DNA of 64,000 nucleotides from Neoscytalidium dimidiatum (taxonomy: Eukaryota; Ascomycota; Dothideomycetes; Botryosphaeriales; Botryosphaeriaceae). The translations under genes were made by a program, and so were the position numbers. The stretch lies in assembly GCA_037367355.1 (NCBI GenBank), contig CM074700.1, positions 992,001 through 1,056,000 of the forward strand. Reading direction: 5' to 3'. A model generated the notes under the pieces. The model was not told the origin of the DNA. It did no database searches and was given only the letters and a program-made list of their open reading frames with translations. The first letter of the stretch is position 1; each line of letters opens with the position of its first letter. Shown in pieces: positions 57,092-64,000 of this stretch.

Positions 57092-59292
57092 ATGGCTGTC
57101 AGCCATTTGGACGGTCCCAATGGTGCTGAGCCCACTCCGCGCAAGTTCTGGGTCCACCCTTCTCCGGAGAACACCCCCATGCACGCGTTCCTACAGCACA
57201 TCAACAAAAAGTATCAGCTCAAGTTGAAATCTTACAGGGATCTGCAGAGCTGGAGTGTTGAGAACATCGATGCGTTTTGGGGAGAAGTCTGGCGCTACGT
57301 GGGCATCAAGGCCTCGCAGCCTTACGAAGAGGTTTCTCAACAGCTTACTCGCCCACTTTACCTTCAGGCTAATGGGCCTTGCAGGTCGTCGACGAGGCCG
57401 CGCCCATGTTCCCGCGTCCGGCCTTCTTCCGTGGAGCTAAGCTCAACTTCGCCGAAAACTTACTTTTCCCAGATGTCAATGTCGACGAGAACAGTCCTGC
57501 CGTAATTGCTGCCACTGAAACTTCGCGCCAGACGGTCTCATGGAAAGAGCTTCGGGACCGGGTAAAGCAATGCCAAGCTGGTATGATTGAGTTTGGTTTG
57601 CAAGAGGGAGATAGAGTTGCCGGATACGTTGCCAATCACACGGATGCCCTTGTAGCCATGCTTGCCGCCACTTCTCTAGGAGCTCTTTGGACCGCTGTTT
57701 CTCCCGACACTGGTGTTCACGCCGTTTTGGAAAGGTTGCGGCAGATCGAGCCTGTGCTCCTTTTTGCCGATAATGCTTCATTCTACAATGGCCGTAGCCA
57801 TCCAGTCATTCCCAAGGTCAGCGAGATTGTTGCCTCTCTTCCTTCCGTGCGTGGACTGGTTATCTTGCCTACCGTTTCTTCCGTGGAAGTTGATTTAGCT
57901 TCTCTCCAAACTCCATCTCGGAAAGCTTACGATTACTCCACCTTCACTTCCGCAAAGTCATCAGACTTCATTTTCAAACAACTGCCTCCGGATCATCCCG
58001 TCTACATCTTATACAGCAGCGGAACAACCGGCGCACCGAAATGCATTGTGCACGGTGCAATAGGCACGCTAATACAGCACAAAAAAGAGCACGTGCTCCA
58101 CTGCTCCATCCGGCCAGGATCACGACTCTTCTACTTCACGACATGCACATGGATGATGTGGCACTGGCTGGTATCTGGCCTCGCCAGCGGCGCGACGCTC
58201 GTTCTCTACGACGGCTCCCCCTTCCGCTACACATCCGCCACCGAGCCCGGCGCCTCCGTACCCGACGACCTGGCCATGCCGCGCCTGATCGACGAGCTCG
58301 GGATATCGCACTTCGGCACCTCCGCGAAGTACCTCTCGGTGCTCGAGCAGAAGGACGTCAAGCCGCTCGACACGCTCTCGCTCGCCACGCTCGAGGCCGT
58401 GTACAGCACCGGCTCCCCGCTCTCGCCCAGCACCTTCGGCTACGTCTACAAGGCCTTCCCGCCGACCGTCAACCTGGGCAGCATCACCGGCGGCACGGAC
58501 ATCGTCTCGCTGTTCGGCGCGCCCTGCCCGCTCGCCCCCGTGCACGCCGGCGAGATCCAGGTCGCCGGCCTCGGCATGGCCGTGCGCGCCTGGGACTACC
58601 GGGGCGCGGACGTGACGGCCGCGGGCGAGCCCGGCGACCTCGTCTGCGTGCGCCCGTTCCCCTGCCAGCCCGTCATGTTCTGGGGCGCCGACGGCGAGCG
58701 CAAGTACCGCGGCAGCTACTTCGAGAAGTTCGAGCCGAAGGACGTCGGCGGCGGCCCGATCTGGCACCACGGCGACTTCGTCCGCTTCAACCCCGTCACG
58801 GGAGGGCTGGTCATGCTGGGCCGTAGCGACGGCATCCTGAAGCCTGCGGGCGTGCGGTTCGGGAGCGCGGAGATTTACAATGTGTTGCTGGCGCACTTCC
58901 CCGAGGACGTCGCGGATGCGCTGTGCATCGGGCGCCGGAGGGAAGAGGATACGGACGAGACGGTCGTGTTGTTCTTGAAGATGGCGGAGGGGAAGGATTT
59001 CAATCAGGGGCTGGTGGATGAGATCAAAAAGGTGGTGAGGAAGGAGTTGAGCGCGAGACATGTGCCGGGCGTGGTGGACGAGTGCCCGGAGATTCCGGTC
59101 ACGACGAACGGGAAGAAGTAAGTGAAGCCAGGAATTCTCTTCCTTCGGCTAAGAGAGCGTGCAGCTAATGCGAGTTGTAGGGTCGAGGGCGCAGTCAAGC
59201 AGATCCTTTGCGGGTTGAATGTGAAGACCTCCGCATCCGTTGCTAACGCAGAGTGCCTGGACTGGTATCGTAAATGGGCACAGACCCACTGA
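57092..59292 (+). CDS. AACS: Acetoacetyl-CoA synthetase
   Basis: Three exons, 57092-57331, 57385-59117 and 59181-59292, give 694 residues. The first donor is a weak gtttct. The N-terminal RKFWVHPSPENTPMHAFLQH and the AFWGEVWRYVGIK segment belong to the acetyl-CoA/acetoacetyl-CoA synthetase N-domain. The ANL adenylate-forming core is clear: the phosphate loop YILYSSGTTGAPKCIVHG, WMMWHWLVSGLASGATLVLY, STGSPLSP, GSITGGTDIVSLFG, the HHGDFVRF motif, RSDGILKPAGVRFGSAEIY, and near the end PVTTNGKKVE, whose Lys is the catalytic adenylation residue. It activates acetoacetate to acetoacetyl-CoA with ATP and CoA in the cytosol, feeding sterol and fatty acid synthesis or use of ketone bodies and leucine. 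Length matches the family (about 670-700 aa). Confidence 0.94.
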
Positions 59293-60046
59293 ATCTTGCG
59301 GTCTGGATTTCGAGTAGATCTGGTCATAGCCATGCTTAGTCACTGGCTCTGCCGTGCGTTCTGGTAGAAGGATGGCGCACGGTATACGTTGGATAGAGAA
59401 TCAAGTCCGTAGCTTCAAGATGTTTGGTCTACGAAGTTGATGTTTTCGAAAGTTGTTAATCCGCCCATCGACAGCAAAGCCTGAGGAGGCAAGCGTTGAT
59501 AAACGTCAGTCAGTAGCGCCAACAAATAAGCGTCGACCAAGCTCTTTTTAAGATCTAAGTTGATTACAGAGCAAACGATGAACAGACGTCACTCTATATT
59601 CAAACACCGAACAAACACACAGCAACCAACTTCAAGTCGATTGTTTTCAGCTAAATTACCTTTTTCATGAGATTCTCGTCAAAGAGTGCGTATGCAAGTT
59701 TTGAGAATGGGAGTGTTGCATAAAGTCGCTGGTCGACATACAGGCGGACGAAGAGAGTACTCGAAAAGTTTTCGAGTTGTGAAATCGCAGAAGAACAAAC
59801 GTTAGATGGTTCATGAGATGGTTGGATGGCAAGGAAATGATTAAGCTGTTGAGCTGCTTCACCACAGAATCGTCCTTAATTTGGAAAGAAAATCCGAAAT
59901 CCCTGGAAACTCTTCATAAAACAATGCCGAGGAGAGAGGTAAATACCGCACCTCAGAGTAAGGGGGCGAGGGCAAAATGCCCGAATGAAGGGGCTTTCCA
60001 CTACCAACTTTGATGCAAACCCATGAAATGAACCACCTATGAGCTC
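59293..60046. other. Convergent 3' intergenic region
   Basis: About 0.75 kb between two convergent genes, AT-rich, with no supported gene. Confidence 0.5.
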
Positions 60047-61180
60047 CTATTCTGGATCATCATGATCATTTTTCTTCGCCTTCGTCATCTCCCGCCGCGC
60101 CTTAAGGTACCAGTCCACGTAAAGCTCCGGCGTCCAGACCTTATCCTGCTTGAAGATGTGCAGATCTAACGCGTCTCCTTCCCAGACGTACGCGAAGGCC
60201 TTGACCTTCGCCAAGCCCTCCACGCCTTCGACTTCCACGCCCACTTGCACCTCCCTCCTTCCCCAGACCCTCTCCTCCGCTGGGACATCCGCATCCGGCG
60301 GCTGGACTTCCAAAAACGCATCCAGCTGCTCCATCTGCTCCTTCGCCAGCCCCAGCACCAGCCTGCCCTCCACACCGTCCTGCTCAACAACGTCGCGGAT
60401 GTAGTACCGCAGCTTCGTGGAGCCGTGTTCGAGCACCGCAGGCGTAGGCGAGCGGCCGCGAATGCAGTACCTGTTCCAACCCTCGAGCACGGCGGGCAAC
60501 ATGCGGCGCGCCCACATCTTCACCGTCTTGTCGTCCACGGTCCTGCTGCCCAGCGCGCCGGCCATCTGCGCGGGGAACATCCAGTGACCGTAGACGAAGA
60601 GCGGGGGCACGGGCGCGTCGGAGAGGGCCGTGATCTGCGCGGGCGTCAGCGTGTTGTTCGCCGTGGCGAGGTAGCTGGGCGGGAGCGCGACGCTGCCGGG
60701 CGGCGGTCCCGCGATGGAGGCGAGGAAGGCGTCGGGGGAGTCGGGCCTGCGCGTGATGGGGTTGGCTTTGCGGTGCTTGCGCGCGGCGATGCGGCGGGCG
60801 GTCGATTCTGGGGAGGGGTCCGGGCTGTAGCGGATGCGGATGGCGCTGCCGTGGCGGGATTGGAGCGCGGCGGCGATGCGGTCGGTCTTCTCGGGGTCGC
60901 GCGTGCGGTCGAGGCGGATGCCGATGTGCATCTCGAGGAGCAGACGCGGGTAAGGTGTCGGAGTGTCCACGCGAATGCCGGCTGTGCGGGCGAGGAGGCG
61001 ATCTGCTGAGGAATTGGGGTCGAACGTATCATCATCGCTGGAGGATGAGGGGCCTCGCGTCAGCGTCGGCGTGGTGCCGGGTGTGTGTGGCATGGCAGAA
61101 GACGAGGTGTGTCTCGTCGGCTCTGAGGTGCGGCCAAGTAGCTCTGAGGGCGGAATGGAGGGTGATGACGAGGCTGACAT
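60047..61180 (-). CDS. Gamma-glutamylcyclotransferase-like (AIG2-like) protein
   Basis: Intronless, 377 residues from the ATG at 61180. Residues 1-60 are Ser/Thr/Pro-rich. The AIG2/GGCT-like fold starts with PLFVYGHWMFPAQMAGALG at about residues 193-211, where the family's usual YGTL/YGSL is replaced by YGHW. It continues with PAVLEGWNRYCIRGR and VEGRLVLGLAKEQMEQLDAF (270-289). The segment after LDAF reads LEV, not the usual FEG-type, so the expected catalytic glutamate is displaced by one position. The N-terminal 190 residues are not recognised. Family members form cyclic pyroglutamate from gamma-glutamyl peptides or act on related substrates; this copy may have altered or no activity. It is cytosolic by composition. 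Confidence 0.75.
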   Translation of the reverse strand: MSASSSPSIPPSELLGRTSEPTRHTSSSAMPHTPGTTPTLTRGPSSSSDDDTFDPNSSADRLLARTAGIRVDTPTPYPRLLLEMHIGIRLDRTRDPEKTDRIAAALQSRHGSAIRIRYSPDPSPESTARRIAARKHRKANPITRRPDSPDAFLASIAGPPPGSVALPPSYLATANNTLTPAQITALSDAPVPPLFVYGHWMFPAQMAGALGSRTVDDKTVKMWARRMLPAVLEGWNRYCIRGRSPTPAVLEHGSTKLRYYIRDVVEQDGVEGRLVLGLAKEQMEQLDAFLEVQPPDADVPAEERVWGRREVQVGVEVEGVEGLAKVKAFAYVWEGDALDLHIFKQDKVWTPELYVDWYLKARREMTKAKKNDHDDPE

Positions 61181-62919
61181 TAGGAAATACTTTGAGCGCT
61201 ACCTTCGACAAGATGTCGATGGGTGACGGGGTAAGATGCCGCTGTATGGTGCGCGAAGTGTTGCTGGATGTAGAGGCGAAGATGAAGCCGGGGAAGATGA
61301 AGGGCGTCTTAGAGGCAGAAAGCGCAACCGGAATAAACCGACTTACACCAGCGATATTTCTAAGAGTGAGTAGGAACTCGGGGTGAGATGAAGATAACGC
61401 AAGGACTAGTAAGTAAAAGCTACCCGTCAATAAACGTCCTATGATGTGGTGCGTATCCAAAAGAAAAAGAAGGAAAGAAGGAAAAGAGGCGTAAAGCACA
61501 CTTGGAGCTAGACCAAGAGCCAAGTATAGCCTATGCCCTTTTCAAAGCGCTTTTGCACTCTGGTGACCGTTTAGTCGCCTATTGATGCGTGTCTTTATGC
61601 GGTGCTACCCTGGCCAATTATCTGTGGCTGTGAGACTACCAAACGATGTATCTCGTAGCACATCCAAGCTCTTTTTTGAGGGTGTACAAAAATTTGATAG
61701 GACCGTCAATTCAATTCTGAAACGTAAATATGAAGAGAAGGAAAATGCAACTGGCATCATACATGATCAATATATTGGTTGTGTTACTGTGAGACATAAG
61801 GGAAAACTATAGCAGATCTGCCGAGAGCCAGGTCAACGGCAGAGCCGATGCGAGAAGATGGAAATACTTGTACGAGGCTGTAACTCTCTCTCTAGTAGAT
61901 GCTGATAAAACAGGTAAATGAAGATACTATATTTGCGTCGTAAACGTAGCGATGGGCTTGCGAAGACTTCTCAAGCAAGACGATTCTATTTGACGAAAGT
62001 ACACATAATGATCTGGCATACTCCTCTGTCAATCGGTTTTAAGGTCCTGATTGGATCTCTTGGCCACCGGACTTCTGCAGATCGAGTATCAGAAGGTTTA
62101 CAAAACAAGGAAGGGAATCATCCTCACCAACCCAATTTGACAGCAATTGCACGGTCCATTGAGCCATATGAAACGGTTTTCTAGAAAAAAAAAAAAATAT
62201 ACAGTAATTGGTAAGATTTCCGCATGCCTGGGTGAAGCGGCAATCAGGATAACAAGAACGGTCGAAGTCTCCCGCCACTCGCCCGGGGATGACATTTGTC
62301 GGGTTGACCGAGTTGCATGTGGAAGTCCATGATGGCGGATGTGATTGGCAAGGGGAATGAGTAGTGAAAACTGCTCCTCAACGGCAATAGAGGCGACCGG
62401 ATCTCCGCAGTGGCGGCAGACAGGCTGGTGTTGAGAGCTTATCTCCGTAGGCAGAAGTATTACGCAGGACCCTGAGGGTCCTGAGTCGTTCACGGGCGGG
62501 CCAATGCAGGCACAAGCACACTGCGCGGGGCGGCGCCACTCAAAAGAGGCCAGCTGGCGCGCGTTTGGCAGGCGGTAGAGAGGCGGGCTGGTTTCAAATC
62601 AAGCCGGGCGAAAGAAGTCCAGCTGGTTCGACGGGCTTCTGCCCTTGCACGCGGTCGCGGCGGCGAGGTGGAAGCCGAAAGCAGCCTAGCGCGGGCGCGC
62701 CCAAGCTTCGGTGCTGGGGCGTTTAGAACCACCGGCTAACATCATCGCCAGCGTCTGCCTCTACATAAGCTCCGACTTCCCAACCCCATCCAACCCTCTC
62801 CATCTACCCACCCCCGCCACTTACGGGCTTGCTCTCCCGTCCACCCTGCAGCTTCGACAACTTCCTCCGCTCCTCCCTTCCTATCGAACTCTCGCGGAAT
62901 ACCCGCTGCGACCGCAATC
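61181..62919. other. Divergent intergenic region upstream of CDC48
   Basis: About 1.74 kb. The middle (61600-62200) is AT-rich, with an A-run near 62186-62197. The segment 62500-62750 is GC-rich. A CCAAT-type element is present as ATTGG near 62342. The last 200 bp is a pyrimidine-rich leader before the CDC48 ATG. No supported gene or repeat family. Confidence 0.45.

Positions 62920-64000
<1,081 letters not shown>

Noticed and set aside
58120..59061. 313-codon minus-strand frame
   Set aside because: Antisense to the acetoacetyl-CoA synthetase core, where third-position G/C bias leaves other frames open. No domain.

Overview
This window is nuclear DNA from a filamentous ascomycete fungus (Pezizomycotina; a Dothideomycete is my best guess but is not proven). 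The reasons are short introns (about 45 to 280 bp) with GT-AG ends and CTNAC-like branch sites, monocistronic genes on both strands, and family content: Dot1, the cohesin subunit Scc3, the TFIIIC B-block subunit, AIM6, an ArAE-type ER membrane transporter, and a DUF7730-like protein. There is no operon, rRNA gene, convincing tRNA, CRISPR array or intact transposon. I rebuilt gene models by hand from splice signals and reading frame. Where exons are given, every junction keeps the frame.

Layout. 1-3.2 kb: no supported gene. 3.2-9.2 kb, minus strand: a low-complexity protein, a Ser/Pro-rich protein with a KEN-box/D-box-like cluster, and a 14-TM DHA2-type MFS transporter. 11.4-14.7 kb: a small Gly-rich membrane protein (minus) diverging from an eIF4B-like RNA-binding factor (plus). 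15.9-17.6 kb: histone H3K79 methyltransferase Dot1. 18.9-20.8 kb: an orphan acidic protein with a lysine-rich tail. 21.5-26.9 kb: cohesin Scc3 (minus) diverging from urease accessory UreD (plus). 27.2-30.9 kb: an AIM6-like phosphodiesterase (minus) and a small basic coiled-coil protein (plus). 31.5-39.5 kb: a very large TFIIIC B-block subunit. 40.6-46.2 kb: an accessory-looking block with a DUF7730-like protein, a seven-exon secreted zinc metallopeptidase and, diverging from it, a secreted cysteine-containing orphan. 47.1-53.7 kb: a coiled-coil protein with an in-frame extension after its stop, and a 1111-residue multi-span membrane protein. 54.2-56.1 kb: a Cwf23-like J-domain protein and two small related zinc-finger ORFs. 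57.1-59.3 kb: acetoacetyl-CoA synthetase. 60.0-61.2 kb: a gamma-glutamylcyclotransferase-like protein. 62.9-64.0 kb: the 5' part of CDC48, cut by the window edge.

Most genes are core housekeeping functions (chromatin, cohesion, Pol III transcription, translation, protein quality control) with no obvious pathway link between neighbours. The exception is the 40.6-46.2 kb block, where two genes for signal-peptide proteins diverge from one roughly 0.9 kb promoter region. That block, the paired zinc-finger module at 55.4-56.1 kb and the stop-codon context at 48.7 kb are the parts I would look at again.
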